A DNA stretch of 64,000 bases from Sorex araneus. Lineage: Eukaryota; Chordata; Mammalia; Eulipotyphla; Soricidae. A program made the position numbers and the translations under genes. Shown here one piece after another: positions 22,090-33,280 of this stretch. Location: positions 151,158,423 to 151,222,422 of the forward strand of contig NC_073305.1 of assembly GCF_027595985.1 (NCBI RefSeq), given 5' to 3'. Positions within the stretch are counted from its first letter, which is position 1, and each line of letters opens with the position of its first letter. The notes below the pieces were generated by a model. The model was not told where the DNA came from and did not search any database. It saw nothing but the letters and a program-made list of their open reading frames with translations.

Positions 22090-22259
22090 TGTTTGGGGGT
22101 GAGAATGGACCACATATCTGACTGTGCTCAGGGACTACTTCTGGCTCTGTGCTCACAAATCATTCTTGGATGAGCATGGGTGACTGTACATGGTGCCAGG
22201 AATGGGCCTGTGGTCAGCTGTATGCATGGCAAACATCTTGTCCTGCCTCTCAGGCCCCA
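22090..22259 (-). repeat. Old type B SINE
   Basis: Motifs gtttgggggtgagaatgg, gctcagggactacttctggctctgtgctcacaaatc, tgtatgcatggcaaacatc and ctctcaggcccc are in reverse-complement order. Confidence 0.75.
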
Positions 22260-22521
22260 GTCATGTCATTTTTATAACTAAGTAAGAGCTTGAAGAAATG
22301 CCAAAATATTTTATTTATTGTAATTTGGGGGTCAATATTCTAAAATGTGGAAACAAGTTTATGACACTATGCATGATATAGTTCTATTTGCTTACAAATA
22401 TAATGCACATATAAATCTTTGGTGTTCAGAGGATCTCTTTGGAAATATTTCCACCTAGTGACAAGTAGCAGCCCTGGGGCAGAGGTTATTGACCTGAAAC
22501 AAAAAGTGATCAATTGGGATG

Positions 22522-22700
22522 GGAGTGTTAGTATACCCCAGTAGGGCATTTCCCTTGCAAGTAGCCAATCTGGGTACTAACCTGGCATCACAGATGGTCC
22601 CCCAAGCACTCCAGGAGTAATTCCTGAGTGCAAAGCCAAGAGTAATACCCAAGCATCATCGCTAGGTGTGGCCCCACAACAAACAGACAAACAAAACAAG
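22522..22700 (+). repeat. Type B SINE
   Basis: Body motifs ggtcccccaagcactccagg, agtaattcctgagtgcaaagcc and cgctaggtgtggcccc are followed by an A-rich tail. The head (22522-22580) is diverged. Confidence 0.85.
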
Positions 22701-24113
22701 TGACCAGTTGTCCTACCAAGAGAATGGGTTTATTTGGAGACAACAACAAAAAAGAGGAGGTGATGTAGAAAGGTTTTATCTCACAGGGAGACACAGAGCA
22801 CTTCCCCTGAGTAAAAGCAGCCCTGTCTCAGATAACTGGTGGAGTTGCGGACAAGAGGGCTCCTACTCTCTGCATCAGAGAGGAGCAACATCACTTCACT
22901 ACATGTTGCATCTAGGAGCTGCTGGTCAGGCACGGGAGGGTACTCTCTGGTTCCCCAACCTGACTGAAAGAATGCTTAACTATATTAATGTTCACAAAGC
23001 ATTGTGCCTGTCTGCTGTTTGAACTTGCTGAAGTGGAAATGCTCTTTTGCAATCAAAACATTGAAATCATATGTTTCAAAAGTGATGTTTGCTTAAATTT
23101 GGACATATGTGTTTAGGTCATGTGTCTGTTCGTCCACTTTTCTTTTGGTCTTTTTTTTTTTTTTATTTTGTCACACACCCAGCTCATTAAACACTTTTCA
23201 TGACTTGGGCCTGTGCTTGGAGTTGAATGTGGTACTGTCTTTTCTCAGAAGGTTCCTTACTGCAAATAGACCAGTGATAATGAAATAATAAAGTGCTGTT
23301 CTAGGGATTTCCTTTGACTTGACTCAACTTGCTTCCTCATCTCTTTTGTTATGTTTTCCTACACCAAAGCCCATACCATTTTTTTTTCCTAATCAATGTG
23401 TCCCCTGAAGAGAGAATATTCCCCTATTTCATATGGCCTTCTTCTCCTTCACTGCCTCACTGGTAACTCAACTTTGCATGGAGCACCCAGACAGTCATTG
23501 TTTCTGAGCTTGTAACCATCACTGTAACCCTGAACTGCCTGGCCTCTTCTCCACCCAGCATCTATCCTCAGCCTTTCAGTCCACTGTAGCCTAAAGTCAC
23601 ATTGACAGCCAACCTCAAAAAGAATACTGCCAAGGGCCTCTTAGGTTTGCAGTATCTTCTGGTTGCAACATCATTTAAGGAAAACTGTGGATTTTCTTTT
23701 TATCAGGTAAGCAAATTAGGTGGAAAGAGAATATTTCTAGGACAATTATACACTTTGAAAACCTGACCTAGTTCATATGGAAGCACATGTGCTTTTACTT
23801 AAATTCTGAACGCTGAAGTAAATTCTAAAAGTAAATTCTAAAAGCTGAAGAGGTTTGAAAATATCCTTCAATGGTTCTTCTTTATGATTCAAATAGATGT
23901 TTAAGACTATAGATAAAGCCATTAAACCCTTGTTACTTGGCTTTGTTTTTTGTTCTTTGGGCTTCTGTACAGTGCTACTGAGCCCAATATTCAAATATTA
24001 GCTGATCTCAGTCCTTCTGTGGCTGTAGACTACACAAATGAGAGCCACTTGTCAGATGTAGGTATGGTAAGACAATGCCAGAACTCACTGGAAGGAGCTT
24101 AGGAAACAAATGT
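22701..24113. other. No recognised gene or repeat
   Basis: About 1.4 kb, apparently unique. A long T-run at about 23153-23166 followed by tgtcacacacccagc may be a remnant of a type B SINE on the minus strand (23140-23250), too eroded to be sure. Confidence 0.4.
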
Positions 24114-24126
24114 TGTTGGCGCTTTT

Positions 24127-24320
24127 TTTGGTTATTTTTTGTTATTTTTTTGTTTTTGCTTTTGGGTCACACCCGGCAATGCACAGAGGTTACTCCTGGC
24201 TATGCACTCAGGAATTACCCCTGGCGGTGCTCAGGGAACCATATGGGATGCTGGGAATCGAACTTGGGTTGGTTGCATGCAAGGCAAATGCCCTATCTGC
24301 TGTGCTATCACTTCAGCCCC
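24127..24320 (-). repeat. Type B SINE with TSD
   Basis: Poly(T) interrupted by gg, then gcttttgggtcacacccggcaatgc, the body and a head ending tgctatcacttcagcccc. The TSD is tgttggcgctttt (24114-24126) and tgttgacgctttt (24321-24333), one mismatch. Confidence 0.93.
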
Positions 24321-24333
24321 TGTTGACGCTTTT

Positions 24334-24769
24334 AAAATAGACTTTGTTTATCTTTGACTTATTGATAAATTAATAATGGTAATTACTGAACACCTTATGG
24401 GAACCTAATTAAGCAAGAATCTGATCATTTTGCCCATCTTTCTTAAAGTATGTCTGGGGAGATAATATTGAAGCAAGATATGTGAACAAATTGCTAGTTT
24501 TTGTTGGGCAAATAATAATTGCCCAAGACTTATACTAACAAATGTTAGACATTTTGAGGAAGAAAGCATACTTTTTTATTTCTATTTGAGAATTTATAGG
24601 AATGAGATACTTAAGTTGGGCTTTAAAGGATGGGCAAAGGCCCAATAGAAAGATGAAAGGAGTTCTGGATAGAACATACAGTAGATAGGCAGAGATGAGG
24701 CAAATAAAATTTGAAGCAATTTGGGTGGGGCAGGGGGTATGAGAAATTGGTACTCAGAGTCTATTCCTT
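24334..24769. other. No recognised feature
   Basis: AT-rich DNA with no SINE or LINE motif. Confidence 0.45.
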
Positions 24770-24925
24770 GATCTATTCTATAGGTATTCAGAGATTATCT
24801 TTGTGTTCTCAGAAGTGCAATCCTATTAATACTGAGGAACCACATGGGGTGCCAGGGTTTCAATGGGGGTCAGCTATATTGCAAAGCTAGTACCTTTCCC
24901 CTTGTAAGATCTCTCTAACACTATC
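24770..24925 (-). repeat. Old type B SINE
   Basis: Decayed but ordered: gaaccacatggggtgccagggtttc, ggtcagctatattgcaaagc and gatctctctaacac. Confidence 0.5.
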
Positions 24926-24941
24926 ACCTTAAGGGAATTTT

Positions 24942-25110
24942 GTTTTAGCTTTTTGGGTCACACCCAGTGATGCACAGGGGTTATTCCTGGCTCATGCACT
25001 CAGGAGTTACTCCTGGCGGTGCTCGGGGCACCATATAGGATGCTGGGAATTGAACCCGGGTCAGCCATGTGCAAGGCAAATGCCCTATCTGCTATGCTTT
25101 CACTCCAGCC
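24942..25110 (-). repeat. Type B SINE with perfect 15-bp TSD
   Basis: Complete reverse-complement type B element. The TSD ccttaagggaatttt occurs at 24927-24941 and again at 25111-25125 without mismatch, so the insertion is recent. The T-rich tail complement is short (gttttagcttttt). Confidence 0.95.
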
Positions 25111-25125
25111 CCTTAAGGGAATTTT

Positions 25126-26969
25126 TATAAAATGTTTTTATTGAACCATCAATTTGAATATGAGAGGCAAATAATAATGGTAGAATGCAAAGCTTTAGAT
25201 GTTCAACCAAGGAATTTGTATGCTTTGCAATAGAGTATAGAGACCTAATACTTTGGGATGATCAGTATATGGCGTTACAACAGCAGTATGTCCCTTTTGG
25301 GGGCAAAAAGGGGCCAGGAGACCATGATTTCCATTCAGGAGAGGACGTGAGAGCATTGCCTGAGCAAGGCAGCGTTCATTAAACACCAAGAAAATGATGA
25401 CTCAGAGGCATGGCCCAAGGAAAGAATGGAGAGGTTTTCGTGCTTTGTTAGGATGTGGCAGGTTAGATAAAGAGCAAAGTCTGAGGCCAGCAGATAAGCA
25501 CTTCTGCACGAAGATGGCAAGACTTGTACCAAGTAAGTTCAGCAGAGAAAAAACGAGTGACAAGAGAGAATACCAAGTTCATTTTTTGACGTCTTATTCT
25601 AAAAGGAATTTTTAGGAGGCATTTGGAAGTGCATTTGCCTAATTCAAACGAAGCATCTGTCTGTCTGTCTCTCTATGTATCTAGTAAATTAAATTTTATT
25701 CACTCAGGTTTCTTCCTTCCCACCCTGGAGAGCTGCTGGCTGCAGGAAATTCTGCAGATTCCTACTTGCAGGATGACACGAGGTAATTTGAAACTTCCCG
25801 GACAATGGAGGCGTCTTTGTCTCTCTGCACCAGGTAGGAGGAAGAGGTGAAGTGTTCGCTGGCGTCTCTGCTTTATCTGGGACCACAGTGGCTTCTCTCT
25901 CCCGCTGACATTCCGGATGCTTTCCGGTCCCACGGGACAGCTCCCAGGCTCCCAGCTCCTGGCAATAAATATCAGTCTTCTGCACGGACAGTCAGCGACA
26001 TTCATGCCACCAACAGACACTCGCATAGCAGGTGCTGCTGAAAGTTCAGGGAGCATCAACCACCAGTCAGGGGCCTGATAGCCATGCAGGGTGGGCTGGG
26101 AGGGATAAAGGGAGGGGGACTCACGTCCAGCTGCTGGCCTCTCCTGAGAACAATGCGTCTGTCACCCGGTGAATGATAGCGCCTCTAGGGCTGAAAAGGA
26201 GGCACAAGTCTGTCCTGTCTTCCCACCAGGCTGGCCTGTGCACTCCCACTGCTCTTGGGCAATGAGCCAGCAGTGGGGGCTTTGGAAGGCTCTGAAGGAA
26301 GACGTATCCAGGCAAAAGGGACCAATGTCCAGGACTCACTTCTGACCTGAGGGGGCACACGAGATTGGAAGAAAACAGGCAGAAATGCAAGCACTGCCTT
26401 TACTCCTCCGGGTTTGGGTCTCTTGCCTTAGCTGTCCACAGTACCTTTTTCAGGAGAAGATGGAGAGGATGAGGACTGATAAAGCCTCCCACCACCCCTA
26501 GGAAGGCTGCCTGGGTCATAATGTCTGATTAGCACCGAGGAATCCTGTTGTGGGCTATTCCTGGCTCTTACCCCAGCCTGCTCTCTAACCTCAAGCATCC
26601 TTTTAATTGCCTGTTTTCTCAGTTTTACCTTTTCATCCATCCTTCGAATCCTCCAAGCACATCAGAGACTGACTCCCTTCCACCCTGGGAGACTCATGGT
26701 CTGAATGACCCATTTTAAAGAGCCAAAATCCCAGTTCTTATTTTCAAATGTGGATATAAGTACTGATATAGTACATACACTCATAGACATTCTAATAAAA
26801 TTATTTCACAAACACATATTTATTACTGGTAGATTATAGCTGACCTGTTAGGGTCTGATAAGACAAATAAACAAGACAATAAGAATCTATTTTGTGATGA
26901 TCTATTTTGTTTTATTTTGGATCATTCAATGTATATATGTATGAATGTATGTATACACTTATCTGTCTA
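25126..26969. other. Non-repetitive, GC-richer region without a recognised gene
   Basis: No SINE or LINE was found. From about 25690 to 26700 the GC content is clearly above the surroundings. It includes candidate splice-like steps (caccaggtaggagg near 25828) and an AATAAA-type signal (ggcaataaatatcag near 25965). The longest open frame (119 codons, minus, 25700-26059) has no domain I know. This could be a regulatory element, a non-coding exon or an unrecognised old LTR. Confidence 0.4.
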
Positions 26970-27042
26970 TCTTGCTGGAACTAGAACCAAGGTCTCTACT
27001 TATGAGGCTTGTGCTCTAAGGCACATTCCCATGCTCCTAGAC
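26970..27042 (-). repeat. Very old tRNA-SINE head remnant
   Basis: The string gctggaactagaaccaagg ... gaggcttgtgctctaaggcaca resembles a reverse-complement SINE head. Weak evidence only. Confidence 0.3.
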
Positions 27043-27119
27043 TTAAGATTATTTTTGCCAGTGGTATTCAATCTCTGGTTCACAGACGAGTGCTACTCTG
27101 CTGAAGGTCGAAAATTTTT

Positions 27120-28460
27120 TTTTTAATTTATTTATTTTTAATTAGAGATTCACCGTGAGGGTACAGTTACAGATTTATACACTTTTGTGCTTATACTTCC
27201 CTCATACAAAGTTCGGGAACCCATCCCTTCACCAGTGCCCATTCTCCACCACCCGTAAACCCAGCGTCCCTCCCACCCTCCCCAATCCCATCTCCCCCCC
27301 ACCCCACCCTGCCACTGTGGCAAGGCATTCCCTTCTGTTCTCTCTCTCTAATTAGCTGTTGTGGTTTGCAATAAAGGTGTTGAGTGGCCGCTGTGCTCAG
27401 TCTCTAGCCCTCATTCAGCCCGCAACTCCCTTCCCCCACATGGCCTTCGACTACAATGTAGTTGGTGATCGCTTCTCTGAGTTGACCTTTCCCCGGAACG
27501 TGAGGCCACATGGAGTCAACCTCCTGGTACTTATTTCTACAGTTCTTGGGTGTTAGTCTCCCACTCTGTTATTCTATATACCATAGATGAGTGCAATCTT
27601 TCTATGTCTGTCTCTCTCTTTCTGACTCATTTCACTCAGCATGAAACTTTTCATGCCCATCCACTTAACTACAAAATTCTTGACCTCCTTTTTTCTAACA
27701 GCTGCATAGTATTCCATTGTATAGGTGTACCAAAGTTTCCTCAACCAGTCATCCGTTCTGGGGCATTCGGGTTTTTTCCAGATTCTGGCTATTGTAAACA
27801 GTGCTTCGATGAACATACATGTGCAGATGTTGTTTCGATTGTACTTTTTTGCCTCTCTGGGATATATTCCCAGCAGTGGTATTGCTGGGTCAAATGGGAA
27901 TTCAATATTTAATTTTTTGAGAGTTGTCCAAATTGTTTTCCAGAAGGGCTGAACCAGTCGGCATTCCCACCAGCAGTGAAGAAGGGTTCCTTTCTCCCCA
28001 CATCCTCTCCAACAGCGGTTGCTTTTGTTCTTTTGGATGTGTGCTAGTCTCTGTGGTGTGAGGTGGTATCTCATGGTTGTTTTGATCTGCATCTCTCTGA
28101 TGATTAGTGATGCAGAGCACTTTTTCATGTGCCTTTTGGCCATTCGTATTTCTTCCTTGGTAAAGTTTCTGTTCATTTCTTCGCCCCATTTTTTGATGGG
28201 GTTGGATGTTTTCTTCTTGTAGAGTTCAACCAGTGCTTTATATACCATTGGTATCAACCCCTTATCTGATGGGTATTGTGTAAATATCCTTTCCCATTCT
28301 GTGGATAGTCTTTGTATTCTGGTCACTGTATCTCTTGCGGTGCAGAAGCTTTTTAGTTTAATGTAGTCCCATTTGTTGATCTCTGTTTTTACTAGATTGC
28401 TTAGTTCCGTGTCACCTTTGAAGATACCTTTATCTTCAATATCGTGGAGGGTTTTGCCGA
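27120..28460 (-). mobile_element. Young 5'-truncated L1 with 18-bp TSD
   Basis: A complete L1 3' part: poly(A), 3' UTR (27130-27570) and ORF2 C-terminal region. The TSD tgaaggtcgaaaattttt is perfect at 27102-27119 and 28461-28478. It appears to be about 97-98% identical to L1-Y (49989-51340) by eye, so both belong to the same recent subfamily. It lacks about 12 bp near 27513 that L1-Y has. Confidence 0.95.
27574..28460 (-). pseudogene. L1 ORF2p C-terminal fragment
   Basis: A continuous minus-strand frame encodes the C-terminal end of the L1 ORF2 protein. It includes the cysteine motif ([18 protein letters not shown]) and the conserved downstream [14 protein letters not shown] and [12 protein letters not shown] stretches, ending in a natural stop at 27574. 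The endonuclease and reverse transcriptase domains are absent because of 5' truncation, so the product could not be active. The frame is still open, which fits a young copy. Confidence 0.9.
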
Positions 28461-28661
28461 TGAAGGTCGAAAATTTTTGATTACAACTTGGTTATAACTT
28501 CCGGTCTGTGGAGCAAGATCTATGCCATGTGTGCAGGTGTAAAAAGGTTGAAGAATGCTGATTTTGCTTTTTAACATATCCCTTATGAATTTGTTTTACT
28601 TTTGTTATAAGAACTCTCAGGTTTAGTTCCAACTTATTAAAGTCAGATCAACCTCATAAAT

Positions 28662-28842
28662 AAATATATATATTTTTTGCCTTTTTGGTCACATCCAACG
28701 ATGCACAGGGGTTACTCCTGGCTTTGCACTCAGTAATTACTCCTGGTGGTGCTCGGGGGACCATATGGGATGCTGGAAATCAATCTTGGGTTGACTGCAT
28801 ACAAGGCAAATGCCTTGCCCACTGTACTATATCGCTCCAGCC
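28662..28842 (-). repeat. Type B SINE with TSD
   Basis: It starts aaatatatatattttttgcc and ends actatatcgctccagcc. The 13-bp TSD caacctcataaat lies at 28649-28661 and 28843-28855. Confidence 0.92.
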
Positions 28843-28855
28843 CAACCTCATAAAT

Positions 28856-29870
28856 CTTTGATTAATGAAGTAATGAATTGAAATATGGAAGAACTGTAAT
28901 AATATGGAAGAACTATAGTATGGAAGTAACAGGGAAGAAGCAGACCTTCAGCAAGACCTCATATTTAACCTCTGATTAACTTAACTTAGGGATATAATAA
29001 AAATGGTCCTCAAGAATCTGACATTTCCAATTCAGAACATCTCTTAACTTCTTCATGATTTGTTCCACAAATGTATTGCAATTTTCTGGAAGGGAAGACT
29101 ATGTTTGATATTTCTACAGCTCAGTGTTGCATATAATCAGCACAAAATAAATAGGTTGGCTGAGCAATTTGATTTCTCAAAAATCTCTGAAAGAAAATGA
29201 GATGAGATTTAAGAAATAAACATCAATTTAGTGTTAAAAGTAGAAGAAACAACTTTGTTCTTCTATAAAATACAGATAAAATTGAAAAAAGATGACAGGT
29301 AAAGCATAGGTAGACAAAAAAATATAGGCACTGGGATTGTACTTAATCTGCATCATTCTGAGTGATGGTTCCAGAGCTTTAAAAAGATCATTAATAAGTG
29401 CGTATGAGTCTGGGATTAGTGAGGGTTTAGAAGAGAACTCACGAGTTAAGGACAAATGTGGGGGGAGTTGAGATAGGTCCCGGCACCACATAGTCCCTAA
29501 AGCAAACCTTGGCGAGCATAATTCCACAATAGCTCTGCAGTGTCATGCCCTAGTATTAGACAATCTGGCAAGGTTGACAGAAACTCACCCAGTGTGACTT
29601 CTGAGTCCTCTAAACACTGCACAGGAGCACCCCCACCCCATAGAAGGGTAAGAGGTGACAATCTTGAAAAAATTTTCAGAAAAATAAACATTCAGGTGCT
29701 TGGTTTCGCAGTATCAGTATCATAAAGTGGGGCACCGATAAAACTGTCCTATGTTCAAAATATACAGAAAGGTGTGAAGAAACTCTGTGAAACTTTAAAA
29801 TTAGTTGAGCGAAAATCTTGATGGCCTTAGTTGTGAAAATACAACTGTGAATGAGACAAATTTTAGAAGT
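28856..29870. other. Mostly unrecognised sequence, possible L2 tail
   Basis: At 29090-29165 the order gggaagactatgtttgata, acagctcagtgttgcatat, cacaaaataaataggt resembles the plus-strand end of L2, but only weakly. The rest is apparently unique. A cgcagtatcagtatca string near 29707 is discussed under rejected items. Confidence 0.35.
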
Positions 29871-30119
29871 ATCACCGTATCACTGTCATCCCATTGTTCA
29901 TTGATTTGCTCAAGTAGGCATCAGTAATATCTCCATTGTGAGACTTGTTGTTACTGTTTTTGGTATATTGAATATGTTGCGGGTAGATTGCCAGGCTCTG
30001 CTGTTTGAGTGGAATACTATTAGTAGCTTGCCGGGCTCTCCGAGAGGGATGGAGGAATCAAACCCAGGTCTACTACGTGCAAGGCAAATGCCCTATCTGC
30101 TGTGCTATTGCTCCAGTCC
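29871..30119 (-). repeat. Type A SINE
   Basis: Full reverse-complement type A: tgtcatcccattgttcattgatttgctc, cagtaatatctccattgtgagac, tttttggtatattgaatatg, gtagcttgccgggctctcc, gaggaatcaaaccc and tgctattgctccag. CpG sites are largely decayed. Confidence 0.92.
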
Positions 30120-30590
30120 CGTATGTGGACTATAAACAATAAAATAAAGGAATAGATGATGGCCATTAACTCAGATTCTGGTGAACAAATTAAAGTTCCC
30201 AATGGCATGGAAGTGGATTTAAAAGGCCCAGTGGAATATGTCGAAAGGATATAGTTGGTAGTTTGGTGGTAGGTAATGCACATTATTAACATTTATCCCC
30301 CAAACATAGAAACATCTCCGTTCTTGCAAACCAATATTACCTCAACAGTAAGCAAATAAAATGTTTTTAAAAGGGTGAAGGAAAACCATGTTAAAGTTCT
30401 CAGGTATATGGGCTATAGATACAAGAAAGAAGAACCCAAAGATAAAAAAGAGTGAAGGGAGGTGGGTGAGAATAGACATTGGAGGGCAGGAAACATTCAA
30501 CCACTGAATGCTGCTTGTCAAGATATTTCTCCTTGGACAGAGTTTTCTTGATCAGAGACTCTCTTAAAATCCTTCAGGGGTAAATGTAGA
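30120..30590. other. No recognised feature
   Basis: AT-rich DNA between two SINEs. Confidence 0.45.
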
Positions 30591-30606
30591 GATACAGACT
30601 TCCTTT

Positions 30607-30795
30607 TTTTTTTTTTTTTTGCTTTTTGGGTCACACCTGGCAATGCACAGGAGTTACACAGGAGTTACTCCTGGCTCTGCACTCAGGAATTACTCCTTTC
30701 AGTGCTCAGAGGACCATATGGGATGCTGGGAATCGAACTCAGGTGGGCTGCATGCAAGGGAAATGCCCTATCTGCTATGCTATCACTCCAGCCCC
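30607..30795 (-). repeat. Type B SINE with perfect 16-bp TSD
   Basis: The TSD gatacagacttccttt is at 30591-30606 and 30796-30811. The body carries a small internal duplication (acacaggagtt repeated near 30648-30670), making it longer than usual. Confidence 0.95.
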
Positions 30796-30811
30796 GATAC
30801 AGACTTCCTTT

Positions 30812-31989
30812 AAAAAAAAGTCTCTAGCAAAGATTGAAAACTGAAGGGGGACACTGGACAGGACTGAAAAAAAGGAAATCTCTTCTGCTGTGAACCTGGG
30901 TTAGGATTGTGTTGCTGTGGGCCTTTCTCCATGTGCCTGTCTGAACCAGTGAAAGTGAAGCTGCAGACTTTCAGTCAGTCAGAATTTCCTAATTCAGACA
31001 ACACCAAGACAGCAGTATTACTGCCAAGGAGCTATCAAAGCCTGTGTAAAACCTGGACTATGCAGAACTGGATGTTTTTCATGGTCAGGATGTCCCATTT
31101 CTTGCTCCTTCCTTAATTTACCAAATACTCAGCTTTCCAGGGTGTTCTCAGAAATGATGGTCTTTAGCTCAGCCCATGCGCAGACTGCGACTCACTTGAA
31201 TGATACCATAAAAAGAACTTAAAAGATATGCTGTAAGTACTCTGGTATTACAAAAACGAAGTTATTGGCCACAAAGTTGTTTAGGAAGAGATTGTAAGGA
31301 TAGGTCCTTGAACTCAAATTCTTAAATGTTTCTGCTGGGTGTACTTTTCCCATAGGGAAATTCCATTCTTACCTCAAACTACTGCATGCTGTCAAGGTAG
31401 ATACGAAATATGGATCAGCATTGCTCTGCTATCCTTTGTCCCGTTTGCTCAAGTTTGCAAGAATGTTGAGCAGGACTTACTCATTGCTCAGGCAAAAGGA
31501 AAATGAAACAAAACAGAAAAGCGAATTTGCTCAGCAAGATGGAAATGCTATTAACTGTGAATCACAAATTGCACACAAAGGCATTCATGTGAAGGCATCC
31601 GTGAAGCAAGTCTGGGGAGACTTGGAAGAGCATCACAAGAGGTAGTGCTGAATCACTGAGGAGAACCGAACTTGAGGATGAGGTTAAGGATTCATGTAAG
31701 CTTCAGAAATGGGATGATGCTGAGATGAAATTCAGGCCCTCTAAACCCAGAACTTGGAGCCAAAGGGAGTAAAAGGCAGAGCTGGTCTCATTCAGAAGCA
31801 GCCTCTTGGTCAGAGGGGAAGAATGATGCTTTGTTGAGATTGGCAGCTACAGTGCCTGCCTATCAATTGACATAGAAGATGCCCAATACCCATGTATGGA
31901 TGTAAACCATAACACATTTTCCAAGCTGAACACAGGAATAAAGTGGGGGAAAAATGGAGACCACAGTATAGGTCAGGGTTAAGAAATAA
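30812..31989. other. No recognised gene or repeat
   Basis: About 1.2 kb of apparently unique DNA. Short open frames only. Confidence 0.4.
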
Positions 31990-32599
31990 TGGGAAAGATA
32001 AAATTGAAGCTGGTGGTTGTGGCAAGAGCCACCCCCTAAGACTTCCAACCCAGAGGTATGAGTTTGCAGTGATGTGGCTTGTAGGCGATCATGGAAACTG
32101 TGAACTGTGCTACAACCCCGTGTGGCCCAGGGAAGGATTTTCCCTCTCTACCCTGTCTTTCTTCGAGGAAGATGGTGGTGGCGGCAACACCCAAGTGGCA
32201 AGAGCCACCTCCTAAGACTCCCAACCCACAGGTATGAGTTTACAGTGATGTGGCTTGTAGGCGATCATGGGATGGGGGGGCGCTACCAGCACACTCTCCG
32301 CCCAGATAAGATCCGGAGCTGCCTTGTGCGAAACAGACCCTCTGCTCCTAAAGACTATGATCCAAGAGGTCTTCTAACCCATTTTGGCACCAAGAGTGGC
32401 TTCTTACAGGACTGCATCTAGACTGTGAACTGAGCTAAAATATCAGAAATCCAAAGCTCATAGAGTCTTCATACTCAGCAATGGAAAACAAATGATTAAA
32501 TTTGCCTTTTCAGCAGTCCTGATTGTTGGGGGGAAAGTCCAAACAATAATAGTGAGTTTCTATTGAAATATTGAATGTATTTAAAGTATAGAGAGAATA
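31990..32599 (+). mobile_element. Unclassified retroelement body with a 177-bp tandem unit
   Basis: The block ggcaagagccac...gtaggcgatcatgg at 32021-32094 recurs at 32198-32271, exactly 177 bp later. The text before the first copy (gaagctggtggttgt) matches the end of the unit (gaagatggtggtggc), so at least part of a third unit lies upstream. After the array comes a GC-rich segment (32272-32420), then an L1-like 3' UTR (32430 onward). No known family matched. Confidence 0.45.
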
Positions 32600-32766
32600 A
32601 AGTGAAGATCATTAGCTACTCAGATGGGGGGGGTGGGAGAAGGATATATTGGGGTTCTTGGTGGTGGAACGTGCATTGGTGAAGGGATGGGGGTTTAATC
32701 ATTATATGACTGAGACAAACCTGAAAGCTTTGTATTTTTTTCATGGTGATTCAATAAAATAAAATT
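32600..32766 (+). mobile_element. L1-like 3' end with poly(A)
   Basis: A G-run (atggggggggtgggag), then gggttcttggtggtgg, gtgcattggtgaagggatgg, tttaatcattatatgactgag, aaagctttgta and an AATAAAATAAAA tail. This is the plus-strand version of the L1 3' UTR seen at 10362-10772. It is probably the tail of the element that starts upstream. Confidence 0.8.
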
Positions 32767-33094
32767 TTAAAAAACACAATAGAACTAGCAGATGTTAAAA
32801 AATATTGTAGCTGGTGGTAAAAGTTATTGCATTTGAGACTAAAAGCTAAGGGGAATAGAGGAACCATTGAGAAGTACCTACTGCTTTTACTGGGGGCAGG
32901 AAGAGAGAGAAAGTAATACAGGGAGGTTAACTATCTTTCCAAAGTATAAATAGAAGCTTGCTGGCAAAAATGGACTCACATCTGGAAATGTCTGACTTAA
33001 AATTTGGGTACAAATTAAGAGGCCAGCCTCCTATACTAGCCCCAAGTGGAGAAAAACAGTGTTTTATTTGCCTCAATTCATGTCTGAATTCTGG
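32767..33094. other. No clear feature, possible MIR trace
   Basis: The string agggaggttaactatctttcc near 32920 resembles a MIR core in plus orientation, but too little is preserved for a call. Confidence 0.35.
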
Positions 33095-33280
33095 TTCTGT
33101 CACCCACTTTGTGGTGCAGGACAAGTCACATGGAATTTGAACAGTTTGCATTATCTAAGACTTGATAGGATAATAATATTTACCTCTATTTCATCAAAAA
33201 TGTATGAGATACAGCATCTCAAAGAGTTGTACGAAATGCAACGTTTGTGTAAATTATTTTCAAAAGGATTTAGTAGCTTT
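33095..33280 (-). repeat. MIR SINE (ancient)
   Basis: The order gttctgtcacccac, ggtgcaggacaagtcacatgg, taggataataatatttacctctattt and gtatgagata corresponds to the reverse complement of MIR: the CAAGT core, then the gataataatagtacctacct end. Confidence 0.6.

Noticed and set aside
23140-23250. Type B SINE on the minus strand
   Set aside because: Only a T-run and tgtcacacacccagc are preserved, so it is mentioned in the gap entry but not called.
24075-24326. Open frames over SINEs, such as this 83-codon one
   Set aside because: They translate type B SINE sequence and recur at every SINE (for example 354-548, 30619-30813, 60882-61100).
29700-29760. Possible U4 snRNA pseudogene (cgcagtatcagtatca)
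   Set aside because: Only about 17 bp resemble the U4 start and the following sequence does not fit. Too weak to call.
32107-32421. 104-codon open frame as a processed pseudogene
   Set aside because: The frame spans the 177-bp tandem repeat and the following GC-rich block. It matches no protein I know and is better explained as retroelement sequence.
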